This document shows positions 1 to 7,258 of a DNA stretch of 11,291 nt, one piece after another; position 1 is the first letter of the stretch, and each line of letters starts with the position of its first letter. The translations under genes and the position numbers were made by a program. The stretch is from Methanoregula sp. (GTDB lineage: Archaea > Halobacteriota > Methanomicrobia > Methanomicrobiales > Methanospirillaceae): contig NZ_PIZH01000030.1 of assembly GCF_002835825.1 (NCBI RefSeq), positions 1 to 11,291 of the forward strand, written 5' to 3'. A model generated the notes under the pieces. It was not told the DNA's origin and made no database searches. It saw only the letters and a program-made list of their open reading frames with translations.

Positions 1-414
1 GATCGGGTACGGGTGGGCCTTCCGGACAGCCTGCATCTGGCACGGGGTGCCGACGATACCGATCTTGTCCAGGCCGAAGCTCCGGGTTGCTTCCTTGAGG
101 AGGGCAACGTTCGGGCTGATGTTGTACTTGGTTCCGGCTGCTGCAAGCAGCTCAGCCTTGGTGTTGACGATCGCCGGGATGGGTCTCCAGGGTTCGATCA
201 TGTCAAAGTTCGTGCTGTCGAGGATGACCTTGGACGGGTTCTTTGCTGCAAACTCCTTGCTTGCTGCAACGATGGCACCGTCGATGATGCCCTCGTCAAG
301 TGCAAATGCAAAGAGCGAGGAAACAATACCGCCATCCTGGGCGCACTTGAGAAGCTCCTTGTCGGTGCTCCGGGCTGAGATGACTGATTTGTATTTACCG
401 AGTTCTGCTCCCAT
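1..414 (-). CDS. frhB: F420-reducing hydrogenase subunit beta (FrhB), 3' end outside window
   Basis: This is the first 138 codons of the beta subunit of the coenzyme F420-reducing [NiFe]-hydrogenase; the rest lies left of the window. FrhB carries FAD and an iron-sulfur cluster and passes electrons from FrhG to F420. The translation begins [20 protein letters not shown] and continues with family-typical stretches: [19 protein letters not shown], the EPWRPIP region, [18 protein letters not shown] and the GTPCQ motif near residue 125. A strong ribosome binding site (AAGGTGAT) lies 4 bases before the ATG at 412-414 and overlaps the stop of frhG, so the two genes are translationally coupled with an 11-base gap. 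Last gene visible of the frhADGB operon. Identification is confident; C-terminal features cannot be judged. Confidence 0.93.
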   Translation of the reverse strand, partial: MGAELGKYKSVISARSTDKELLKCAQDGGIVSSLFAFALDEGIIDGAIVAASKEFAAKNPSKVILDSTNFDMIEPWRPIPAIVNTKAELLAAAGTKYNISPNVALLKEATRSFGLDKIGIVGTPCQMQAVRKAHPYPI

Positions 415-425
415 GTTAATCACCT

Positions 426-1289
426 TCACTGGAGTGCCGCCATAATGGCCTCGTTGATCGCCTCGTAGTTCTCAACCACATCGAAGCTGAACCAGCTCCG
501 GGGGCACTGGCTGTAGCACGCGCCGCACTTGATGCACAGGTCGCGCTCGCCCTGGGGCTTGCCGTACTCCATCGTGATTGCATTGACCGGGCATGCTGCC
601 GCACAGGTTCCGCAACCCATGCACAGGCCCTGGTTGATGACGTTGGTCATCAGCTCGCAGAAGCATGCGCTGTTGTTCTCGGTCAGCTTCATGAGCGGGG
701 TCAGGAATGCGGTTGCGAGATCCTTCTGTTCCTTGGTTCCCTTGAGGAGCAGGTATGCCATGACCGCGACGTTCCGGATCATCTGGGGGGTCGGTGCGCA
801 TCCGGGGATGAACACGTCGACCTTGATCAGGTCGCCGATCGGCAGGTATGCCTCGTGGGCGGGCTGGTTCTGCTGTCCGCCGCGGGAGAACCGGGTGATG
901 TTGCCATAGCAGGCGCAGCCGCCGAGGGCGACGACGATTGCTGACTTCTCACGGGTCTCCTTGATCTCCTCCACTGCGAGTTTGTCGTTAATACAGACTG
1001 AACCCTCAACGAACGAAACGTCTACCTTCTGGATGTGCCTTGCGTCTGCAAGTGTCGGCATATACTTAAGGTCTACGTACCTGTCGAGGAGTGTTAATAA
1101 TCCGGCATAGTTGTCTGCTAATGCTACAGTACAACCGGTGCACCCACTGAGGTGGGTGTATCCTACGGTAATCTTGTCTGCCACAGGCTTAACCTCCTTT
1201 TTAGTTTCTGCTGGTTTTGATGCTACGCTAGCGGGCTTTGGCGGCTCTGCGCTCGCGTCCTTCTTCTTGAAGATTGATAGTAGTCCCAT
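426..1289 (-). CDS. frhG: F420-reducing hydrogenase subunit gamma (FrhG)
   Basis: Small, electron-transferring subunit (287 aa) of the cytoplasmic Frh complex; it relays electrons from the [NiFe] site of FrhA to FrhB through three [4Fe-4S] clusters. Visible: the SGCTGC motif (C50, C53), GGCAC (C125) and PGCAP (C164) for the proximal cluster. Two ferredoxin motifs follow at the C-terminus: C223, C226, C229, C233 and C252, C255, C258, C262. The start chosen is the ATG at 1287-1289, preceded by GGAGTG five bases upstream; a TTG at 1310 in the same frame has no such site. The start lies 62 bases inside frhD in another frame. Residues 1-37 form an unusual Lys/Pro/Ala-rich extension, beginning [10 protein letters not shown], ahead of the usual family start near ADKITVG. 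The stop is TGA. Confidence 0.95.
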   Translation of the reverse strand: MGLLSIFKKKDASAEPPKPASVASKPAETKKEVKPVADKITVGYTHLSGCTGCTVALADNYAGLLTLLDRYVDLKYMPTLADARHIQKVDVSFVEGSVCINDKLAVEEIKETREKSAIVVALGGCACYGNITRFSRGGQQNQPAHEAYLPIGDLIKVDVFIPGCAPTPQMIRNVAVMAYLLLKGTKEQKDLATAFLTPLMKLTENNSACFCELMTNVINQGLCMGCGTCAAACPVNAITMEYGKPQGERDLCIKCGACYSQCPRSWFSFDVVENYEAINEAIMAALQ

Positions 1290-1758
1290 AATCCACTCCA
1301 ATTTCTGCAAGTATGACCTGGATTGCTTTCGGGATCGCGTTTCTCACATCATCGGAAAGCTCCATGTCAACGTCCGCATCTCCTTTGATGATAGCCTTTG
1401 CCGGCTGGCACAGGACAACGGTCGTTTCGATCGTGTCCCTGATGCGACAGAGCTGGTCGACACCGTCCCATGAATGCGGGTCGATGTACGCCCCCGGTTT
1501 CAGGTCATTACCGGAGATTTTCGAGATTGATCCGGGCTTTGCGTTGAAATCTGCAATATCGACAACAATCAGCTTTTTCGTCACTTCGGGGTCGAGGAAA
1601 TTAAAAATAAAGTGCGGGGCGCCAGCGCCGCCGTCCGTTATTGTTATATTGTCGGGAAGTGTGAGCTTCTCCATTTCCTCGATTACCGCAGGTCCAAAGC
1701 CGTCATCGCCAAACAGGGGGTTTCCGCACCCCACGATTACGATCTCCGAATACAGCAT
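1228..1758 (-). CDS. frhD: Hydrogenase maturation endopeptidase (FrhD, peptidase M52)
   Basis: Maturation protease (176 aa) that senses nickel in the FrhA precursor and clips its C-terminal peptide so the [NiFe] site can close. Family marks: the N-terminal VGCGNPLFGDDGFGP segment (D18/D19), VVDIADF (D67) and DPHSW (H95). These three positions correspond to the nickel-contacting acidic and His residues known from HycI/HybD. The ATG at 1756-1758 is favoured, with GTGAG nine bases upstream; a TTG at 1767, two bases after the frhA stop, is the alternative. The last ~25 residues, a charged tail rich in Arg and Glu, go beyond the catalytic domain and overlap the start of frhG. The gene ends in TAG, followed in frame by TAA only eight codons later (1201-1203). 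Position between frhA and frhG is the standard frhADGB order. Confidence 0.93.
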   Translation of the reverse strand: MLYSEIVIVGCGNPLFGDDGFGPAVIEEMEKLTLPDNITITDGGAGAPHFIFNFLDPEVTKKLIVVDIADFNAKPGSISKISGNDLKPGAYIDPHSWDGVDQLCRIRDTIETTVVLCQPAKAIIKGDADVDMELSDDVRNAIPKAIQVILAEIGVDYGTTINLQEEGRERRAAKAR

Positions 1759-1768
1759 CAGGTGCAAC

Positions 1769-3136
1769 TCACTGGATGAGCTTCTGCGCTACTACCTTGT
1801 TGTCTTCATCCAGTACAATCATGTGGGTTGCACATGACACACAGGGGTCGTACCCGCGCATGATAACTTCGGCAAGCTGCCAGGGTGCGCCCTTGAGGGC
1901 TGCGCTGCAGGTTGCAAAGTTCCAGGTGGTCGGGACGAGCATGCTGAAGTACTGGACCTTCCAGTCCTTGACACGGGCAAGGTGGACATCGGTACCGCGG
2001 GGTGCCTCGTTGGATGCCCAGCCGAGGGAACCGTCGCCGTCGGGGATGTAGTCTGCAACAACCTTGCCGGCAGTGTTGAGCTCGTCAAGGCAGTCGATCG
2101 TCTCGTACAGGCAGTCCTGGTACTCCATCTCACGGGCAATGTTCTGGCCCTGGGTGCCCTTCTCGTCAAAGTTCTTGTAGGTGACAAGGCGGGCGCGGGG
2201 GCCGACTTCAACGGGCTGGCCGTCGTACATCGGGATACCGGTGCAGGCTTCCATCTGGGGGTTGACCTTGGTGCCGACCTTGGTGGTTCCGCCAATCGGG
2301 TAGCGGGGCTCCTCTAGGTCAACAGTCATCTCACCCATGTACCAGTCCCACGGGCGGACTTCCTTGAACCGGCGGATGTCCCAGGAGGGGCACTCGTCCA
2401 TGCTCGAGGATCCGTAGAATGCGTGGGTTGCAAGGTAGCCCTGGTTGTGGAAACCGAGATCCTTGGGCATCGGGACCTTCATGCCGCCGACGTCAACAAA
2501 GTCTCTCTTGTGGTAGTTCCGGATGACCGCGATCATGAATTCTGACTGGGCGTGGGCAAGGACGAGTCCTTCCTTAGCGAGGTCGTACATCTTGGTCTTG
2601 GCCTGCTCCGAGACATTGCGGTACATGCCGCCGACGCGGGTGTTCCGCGGGTGGATGCAGTCGCCTGCTGCGATCTGACCGATGGTCTGGCCGATCTCAC
2701 GGAGGCGCTGGATCCGCTTTGCAACGGTGCGGACCGGCTCTTCTGCCGTGAACGGGTTGATCTTGGTCTCGGTGCCCGGGATATAGAAATCGGGCAGGAT
2801 CAGGATGTCATGCAGTGCAATGCTGTGCAGCCGGTTTGCCAGCTGGAGAATGTGACGGAGCATCAGTGCGTCCTTCGGGATCTCGCACTTGATGGATGCT
2901 TCCATTGCTTCGGTAGCCGCGAGGTTGTGGGCAATCGGACAGATACCGCAGACACGGGATGCAATCTTGGGGACCTGCTCGGGGGTCTTGCCCACGGCAA
3001 GCTTCTCTACTCCACGGACCGGTGTAATGGAACACCAGTTGCCGGTCTCGATGATGCCCTGGTCGTTGACCTTGAGCGTCAGCTTGGAGTGTCCCTCATG
3101 TCTTGTGGTTGGGGAAATCTCTACAACTTTCGACAA
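1769..3136 (-). CDS. frhA: F420-reducing hydrogenase subunit alpha (FrhA), [NiFe] large subunit
   Basis: Catalytic subunit (455 aa) that splits H2 at a Ni-Fe(CN)2CO centre for F420 reduction. The N-terminal SPTTRHEGHSKL motif, RVCGIC (C63, C66) and the C-terminal DPCVSCATH motif (C432, C435) are all present, giving the four metal-binding cysteines. The ligand codons are Cys, not selenocysteine. Residues after H438 (17 aa) match the peptide removed by FrhD. No ATG begins the protein; TTG at 3134-3136 fits, with a GAGG ribosome binding motif eight bases upstream, so a non-ATG start is inferred. First gene of the operon; frhD begins almost immediately after its TGA stop. Length and motifs are normal for the family. 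Confidence 0.95.
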   Translation of the reverse strand: MSKVVEISPTTRHEGHSKLTLKVNDQGIIETGNWCSITPVRGVEKLAVGKTPEQVPKIASRVCGICPIAHNLAATEAMEASIKCEIPKDALMLRHILQLANRLHSIALHDILILPDFYIPGTETKINPFTAEEPVRTVAKRIQRLREIGQTIGQIAAGDCIHPRNTRVGGMYRNVSEQAKTKMYDLAKEGLVLAHAQSEFMIAVIRNYHKRDFVDVGGMKVPMPKDLGFHNQGYLATHAFYGSSSMDECPSWDIRRFKEVRPWDWYMGEMTVDLEEPRYPIGGTTKVGTKVNPQMEACTGIPMYDGQPVEVGPRARLVTYKNFDEKGTQGQNIAREMEYQDCLYETIDCLDELNTAGKVVADYIPDGDGSLGWASNEAPRGTDVHLARVKDWKVQYFSMLVPTTWNFATCSAALKGAPWQLAEVIMRGYDPCVSCATHMIVLDEDNKVVAQKLIQ

Positions 3137-3193
3137 TATTATCGCCTCATGTTATTCTGAGTTGTTCGAATTACTGTACAAAATTACTCTATA

Positions 3194-3242
3194 CATCTCT
3201 CATCTCTAGAGATTGGTGAGCGTACAAAGTACGTTCATCTCT
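3194..3242 (-). repeat. Three AGAGATG heptamers with palindromes in the frh leader
   Basis: Read on the minus strand, AGAGATG occurs at 3236-3242, 3201-3207 and 3194-3200; the last two are in direct tandem. The copy at 3236-3242 overlaps the start site predicted from the TATAAAA box. The copy at 3201-3207 forms one arm of the palindrome at 3202-3213. Possible operator half-sites or a leader RNA element; no protein is assigned. Confidence 0.45.
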
Positions 3243-3412
3243 ATCTTGATCCATCCGTTTTATAATCTTTATGAAATGAGTTCCCGCCGGAAAAAGCCAT
3301 AAATCAGCGTTATTTTCTCCCGATTCTGTGCAAATCGTGTGTTTTGGAATATTCGACGAAAAAGTAAAACAAATGTGAAAATAAATACGATTTTCTTAAC
3401 TATACAAATATT

Positions 3413-3424
3413 TTAAAAAAAAAT
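3413..3424 (-). terminator. Poly-T terminator after mptA
   Basis: On the minus strand a run of nine T residues (3415-3423) follows 10 bases after the TAA at 3434-3436. This is the usual archaeal oligo-T termination signal and supports 3434 as the true 3' limit of mptA rather than the earlier TAG. Confidence 0.55.
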
Positions 3425-3433
3425 ATGAAGTTT

Positions 3434-4429
3434 TTAACCGTTTTCGTGCTTTTCGCCGTTCAATTCATCGACCAATTCGGCAATCGTGGCCTTGCGTTCG
3501 GCATACGCATCGTGCTGGTGGATGCTCTCCTCGTTGGTCTGCTTGATCGTGACAACGGAATCCCCGGAAAGCTACTCAAATTCGGCCAGTACTTTCCTGG
3601 CCATCTCCCGTACGCAGTCCTCAACGAACCGGGGATTTTTGTGCGCGGCCAGGACCACGGCTCCTTCGTCGCCGCGTTTTAAGAGCTCGTAGATCCCGCT
3701 GCTCATGGACTCCTTCAGGATATAGATTACCCGCGAGAGGTCAACGTGCTGGTCATCGTCGGTCTCGATGCAGAGGAAGCCCTTGCCGCGCTGGTTGTGG
3801 GTGGCCATCGGGACTTCCGCGAAGAACGCATCAATCTTGTCCTTCGGGATGTCAATGCCTTCGAGGACTCGCATCGCCCGCTCCTTCATGATATTCTGGG
3901 CGCAGGGGCATGCGGTCATACCGGTGACTTCTGCGCCGATGCTCTTTCGCACGATTGGTGCGCGGAACGTGCGGCGGGCGATTGCCCGTGCATGCACCTT
4001 GACGACTTCGTGGCAGGCCGTCTTGCTGATGGGCGTTTCACGTTTGACCATGAACTCGCTTCTCATGAAGACTTCCGTCCGGTCTGCGTACTCGTGGCGG
4101 TCAAGCAGTTTCCGTGCAACAACGCTGCAGAGATTCTCGATCTCGTTGACTTCACCATCGATCGCCTGCTGGAGGACCTCGTCGATCACCTCGAAATTGC
4201 GCGACAGGTTCGCTCCTTTGAGGCTGCCGGGAAGGTCGACATAGACATCGAAGTTGGAGATGAATATGACCGGGCGCTTTCCTTCGCGGTGCACTTCAAC
4301 GAGTTTCTTGACGTTCTTTACTCCGACTCTCGTAAGGTTGATCCGCACATCGGGCGACGAGGCCTGGATGTCCGGAAGTTCCCTGGTAAATGCTTTATCG
4401 GGGGTTTGATCTGATGCTTTGCGGCTAAT
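3434..4429 (-). CDS. mptA: GTP cyclohydrolase MptA, interrupted by an in-frame TAG
   Basis: Archaeal Fe(II)-dependent GTP cyclohydrolase of the FolE2 superfamily; it converts GTP to 7,8-dihydroneopterin 2',3'-cyclic phosphate, the first step towards tetrahydromethanopterin. Family marks, numbered from the GTG at 4346-4348: [12 protein letters not shown] (9-20), [19 protein letters not shown] (32-50), the TACPCAQ metal-site motif (145-151), MATHNQRG (181-188), [13 protein letters not shown] (213-225) and [16 protein letters not shown] (237-252). The frame then meets TAG (3572-3574) and continues with no shift into [20 protein letters not shown] and on to TAA at 3434-3436, which is MptA-like sequence. 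At the 5' end the conserved-looking [11 protein letters not shown] lies before the GTG. The frame is open back to TGA (4433-4435) and the only start-like codon there is ATT (4427-4429). Longest uninterrupted piece: 3572-4348. It may be read through, or a young pseudogene, or contain sequence errors. Confidence 0.85.
3572..3574 (-). other. In-frame TAG codon within mptA
   Basis: The codon series around it reads GCC GAA TTT GAG TAG CTT TCC GGG GAT, with intact family-like protein on both sides and no change of frame. The TAG replaces a variable residue just after the EF dipeptide; homologues as recalled have an ordinary residue there. Confidence 0.8.
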
Positions 4430-4474
4430 AGGTCATCGCATCCATGGGATGTTCGTGTGTCTCTTTAGTTTTTT

Positions 4475-4489
4475 CATATAATATTTATG
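4475..4489. promoter_or_regulatory. AT element shared by divergent mptA and ilvC
   Basis: The near-symmetric CATATAATATTTATG is the only strong TATA-like sequence in the 91 bases between the two genes and looks like a TATA box on either strand. Start sites about 25 bases away would fall near 4509 (12-base ilvC leader) and near 4457 (mptA leader of about 28 bases to the ATT). Inferred from position and composition. Confidence 0.5.
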
Positions 4490-4520
4490 TGCTTTGTTGC
4501 TGATATGAAAGGGATCATCT

Positions 4521-5510
<990 letters not shown>

Positions 5511-5582
5511 TCACTCTCTCTTTTTCCCGCCCTTTTTCACATATCGATGCTTTTTCCTTGTGGCGATCCCAATACTATCCCA

Positions 5583-6068
5583 ATGAACGTCTGCATCATT
5601 TACCACAGCGAGACGGGCAACACCCGCCACGTGGCACAGCACATCGCGGAAGCGTGCCGGGGGAAACTGGTTGAGGTGACCGACAGGACAGAATATGGCC
5701 GGCTGACCGGGTTTCTGGTCCGGTGCAAGATGGCCCGCGGTGAGGAGATGACGGCTGTCGAGCCCGCTTCCATCGATGTCTCGGGGTATGACCAGCTGGT
5801 GTTCGGCTCACCGGTCTGGGCCTTCAAGCCAACGCCCGCGATCCATGCGGCCATCAACGCGCTGAAGGGATGCGAGGGCAAGCGCGCAACAGCGTTCTGT
5901 ACGCACGGGGGAAAGCCCGGGCAGACGGCCGAGGTCTTCCAGAAATGGATCGAGGCACGCGGCATGAAATGCGTGGGGAATGCCGGTATCAACCAGAAAG
6001 ATATCGAGAACGAGAAGAAGAATCGCGAACTGATCGAGATCCTGGTCAAGGATCTCCCCTCTGCCTGA
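5583..6068 (+). CDS. Flavodoxin family protein
   Basis: Small soluble electron carrier or FMN-binding reductase (161 aa). The N-terminal strand and phosphate loop IIYHSETGNTRHVA (5-18) carries the SxTGNT FMN-phosphate motif. The middle has VFGSPVWAFKPTPA, a typical second flavin-contacting loop, and THGGKPGQT follows in the position of the third. Length fits a single flavodoxin-like domain with no membrane segment. The ATG at 5583 is preferred because MNVCIIYHS is the canonical start; a start codon at 5547 in the same frame would add 12 residues unlike the family. No clear ribosome binding site, so possibly leaderless. In methanogens such proteins accept electrons in varied pathways; the partner here is unknown. 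Confidence 0.85.
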   Translation: MNVCIIYHSETGNTRHVAQHIAEACRGKLVEVTDRTEYGRLTGFLVRCKMARGEEMTAVEPASIDVSGYDQLVFGSPVWAFKPTPAIHAAINALKGCEGKRATAFCTHGGKPGQTAEVFQKWIEARGMKCVGNAGINQKDIENEKKNRELIEILVKDLPSA

Positions 6069-6103
6069 ACGGCGGCCGTCCCCTGCCGGCGCACGGGGAT
6101 GAG

Positions 6104-6141
6104 GGCAGGTTGCAGCAGGCCTGCCGGCTGACACCTTTTTT
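6104..6141 (+). terminator. Hairpin and T-run after the flavodoxin gene
   Basis: GGCAGG (6104-6109) and CCTGCC (6120-6125) can pair around a 10-base loop, and six T residues follow at 6136-6141. It sits between the flavodoxin stop and the aIF2-beta start, so the two genes are probably separate units. Confidence 0.5.
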
Positions 6142-6186
6142 CGTTGAGAAAGCCTTTTTGTCCGCCGGCACCTTTCTATATACACT

Positions 6187-6801
6187 ATGACGGACCCGTA
6201 CGAAAAGCTCCTCAAACAGGCATACTCCAATATTACGGAGAAAACCGAGTCCTCGGAGCGGTTTGTCGTCCCCGAGGCAAAGGCCTACGTGGAAGGCAAG
6301 ACCACCGTGCTTGAAAACTTCGCCGATATTGTCGGGAAGGTCCGGCGGGACCCCGACCACCTGATGAAATTTTTACTTGGCGAACTTGGGACCAGCGGCA
6401 AGATTGACGGGAACCGTGCGATCTTCAACGGCAAGTTCGAGATCCAGCTCATCAAGGCCATCTTCAAGAGTTATGTCGATGACTTCGTGATCTGTTCCGA
6501 GTGCGGCAAGCCGGACACACGGCTCGTCAAGGACGACCGGGTAACTCTCCTCCGGTGCGATGCCTGCGGCAGCCACCGCCCGATCCGGAAGCGGAAGGCC
6601 CGGACCGAGCCGGTCTCGGAGAACCTTGAAGAGGGGCAGATCATGGACGTCGAGATCCAGTCTGTATCAAAACGGGGCGACGGGGTTGTCAAGATGGGCC
6701 GCTACATCATGTACGTAAACGGTGCAAAGCCCGGCCAGAAAGTCAAGATCAAGATCTCCCGTATCTCCGGGTCCATCGTCTTCACCGAGCGGGCAGAATA
6801 A
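6187..6801 (+). CDS. Translation initiation factor aIF2 subunit beta with C-terminal TRAM domain
   Basis: Beta subunit of the archaeal initiation factor aIF2, which brings Met-tRNAi to the ribosome with GTP. Residues 1-30 form the N-terminal helix region ([17 protein letters not shown]), 31-100 the alpha-beta core with [20 protein letters not shown], and 101-135 the zinc ribbon (C103, C106, C124, C127). Residues 145-203 add a TRAM RNA-binding domain, marked by [20 protein letters not shown] and [14 protein letters not shown]. The 204-residue length fits the longer euryarchaeal form rather than the ~140-residue form without TRAM. The ATG at 6187 has no ribosome binding site; CTATATAC just upstream is too close to serve as its TATA box. 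Gene identity is secure. Confidence 0.95.
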   Translation: MTDPYEKLLKQAYSNITEKTESSERFVVPEAKAYVEGKTTVLENFADIVGKVRRDPDHLMKFLLGELGTSGKIDGNRAIFNGKFEIQLIKAIFKSYVDDFVICSECGKPDTRLVKDDRVTLLRCDACGSHRPIRKRKARTEPVSENLEEGQIMDVEIQSVSKRGDGVVKMGRYIMYVNGAKPGQKVKIKISRISGSIVFTERAE

Positions 6802-6809
6802 CGCCCCTG

Positions 6810-6823
6810 AAAAAATCTTTTTT
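6810..6823. terminator. Bidirectional A/T-run between convergent aIF2-beta and rpoL
   Basis: AAAAAATCTTTTTT gives a six-T run on both strands, nine bases after the aIF2-beta stop. It suits aIF2-beta termination on plus; on minus it could back up the T6 run at 6887-6892. Confidence 0.55.
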
Positions 6824-6886
6824 CGTGTAGTCCTTTCACCTGCCGTTGCCGATGATCAGGGTGGCAGACTGAAGGAAAATGTATTG

Positions 6887-6892
6887 AAAAAA
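6887..6892 (-). terminator. T6 run after rpoL
   Basis: Six A residues on plus, hence six T on minus, 21 bases past the rpoL stop codon. Simple archaeal oligo-T signal. Confidence 0.4.
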
Positions 6893-6913
6893 GTATTCCG
6901 GAAGGACCCGGGG

Positions 6914-7189
6914 TTATGCCTTCGTCTTCTTGATGCCCTTGAGGATCTCGTCACAGTGACCGGTGATCCGCTTGCAGGCTTTCTTGATGATGGGCAGGGG
7001 GTTCTTCTTGTTCTTGGTTGTGACGAGCAGTTCCGGGTCAGAGAACTGGAACTCGATGGTATAGCGGGCGACGTCGACGTCGGGGTCGCTTAAGATCTCC
7101 TCAACAAGGGCGTTCATGAACGTGTGCCCCTCGCCCTGTATGATGAGCCGCACCTTGTCCTTCTCGAGATCGAGTACTTTTACAATCAT
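6914..7189 (-). CDS. rpoL: DNA-directed RNA polymerase subunit L (Rpb11-like)
   Basis: Small assembly subunit (91 aa) of archaeal RNA polymerase that pairs with subunit D, the counterpart of eukaryotic Rpb3/Rpb11 and of the bacterial alpha dimer. The family core is clear: IIQGEGHTFMNALVEEIL near residues 14-31, then DVDVARYTIEFQFSDPELLV and a basic C-terminal helix. The ATG at 7187-7189 gives the canonical MIVKVLDLEKD start. An in-frame start codon at 7207 would add six residues and is less likely. GGTGG abuts the ATG, too close for a normal ribosome binding site; with CTTAATAG about 30 bases upstream, a leaderless or very short leader is likely. Not obviously cotranscribed with the MBL gene 69 bases upstream. 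Confidence 0.95.
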   Translation of the reverse strand: MIVKVLDLEKDKVRLIIQGEGHTFMNALVEEILSDPDVDVARYTIEFQFSDPELLVTTKNKKNPLPIIKKACKRITGHCDEILKGIKKTKA

Positions 7190-7258
7190 CCACCTATGTT
7201 TGGGCACCTGAAAACTATTAAGGTATGGGTCCCGGGTACCGCCTTAAGCGCAGCATTT

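Larger units (their letters stand above)
3137..3433 (-). promoter_or_regulatory. AT-rich control region upstream of the frh operon
   Basis: About 300 bases without a recognisable gene, much richer in A and T than the surrounding coding DNA. On the minus strand a TATA-like TTATAAAA (3258-3265) would place transcription start near 3237, giving a leader of about 100 bases. A second TATA-like GTATAGAG (near 3189-3196) would give a leader of about 30 bases. Between and around them lie a perfect 12-base palindrome ATCTCTAGAGAT (3202-3213), an inverted repeat CGTAC-AAA-GTACG (3221-3233), and three copies of AGAGATG (3194-3200, 3201-3207, 3236-3242, read on minus). The promoter role is inferred from position and composition. 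Confidence 0.6.

Noticed and set aside
1769..3136. Selenocysteine-type (NiFeSe) hydrogenase
   Set aside because: Both C-terminal ligand codons in the DPCVSCATH motif encode Cys and no in-frame TGA is present.
2552..3160. Plus-strand open frame opposite frhA
   Set aside because: A shadow of the frhA codon pattern; frhA motifs on minus are unambiguous.
3241..3300. Possible 19-codon peptide starting at ATG 3300 on minus in the frh leader
   Set aside because: No ribosome binding site; it spans the likely TATA element, so it would lie mostly upstream of the predicted transcript start.
3321..3337. CGATT/AATCG hairpin as a small RNA or riboswitch
   Set aside because: Only five base pairs with a seven-base loop; no known riboswitch core is visible.
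3425..3682. Plus-strand frame [10 protein letters not shown]... resembling a signal peptide
   Set aside because: It is antisense to the MptA C-terminal segment; the hydrophobic start is the complement of a Lys/Glu/Asn-rich coding stretch.
3746..4414. Plus-strand open frame opposite mptA
   Set aside because: Antisense to the conserved MptA body, with no family similarity seen.
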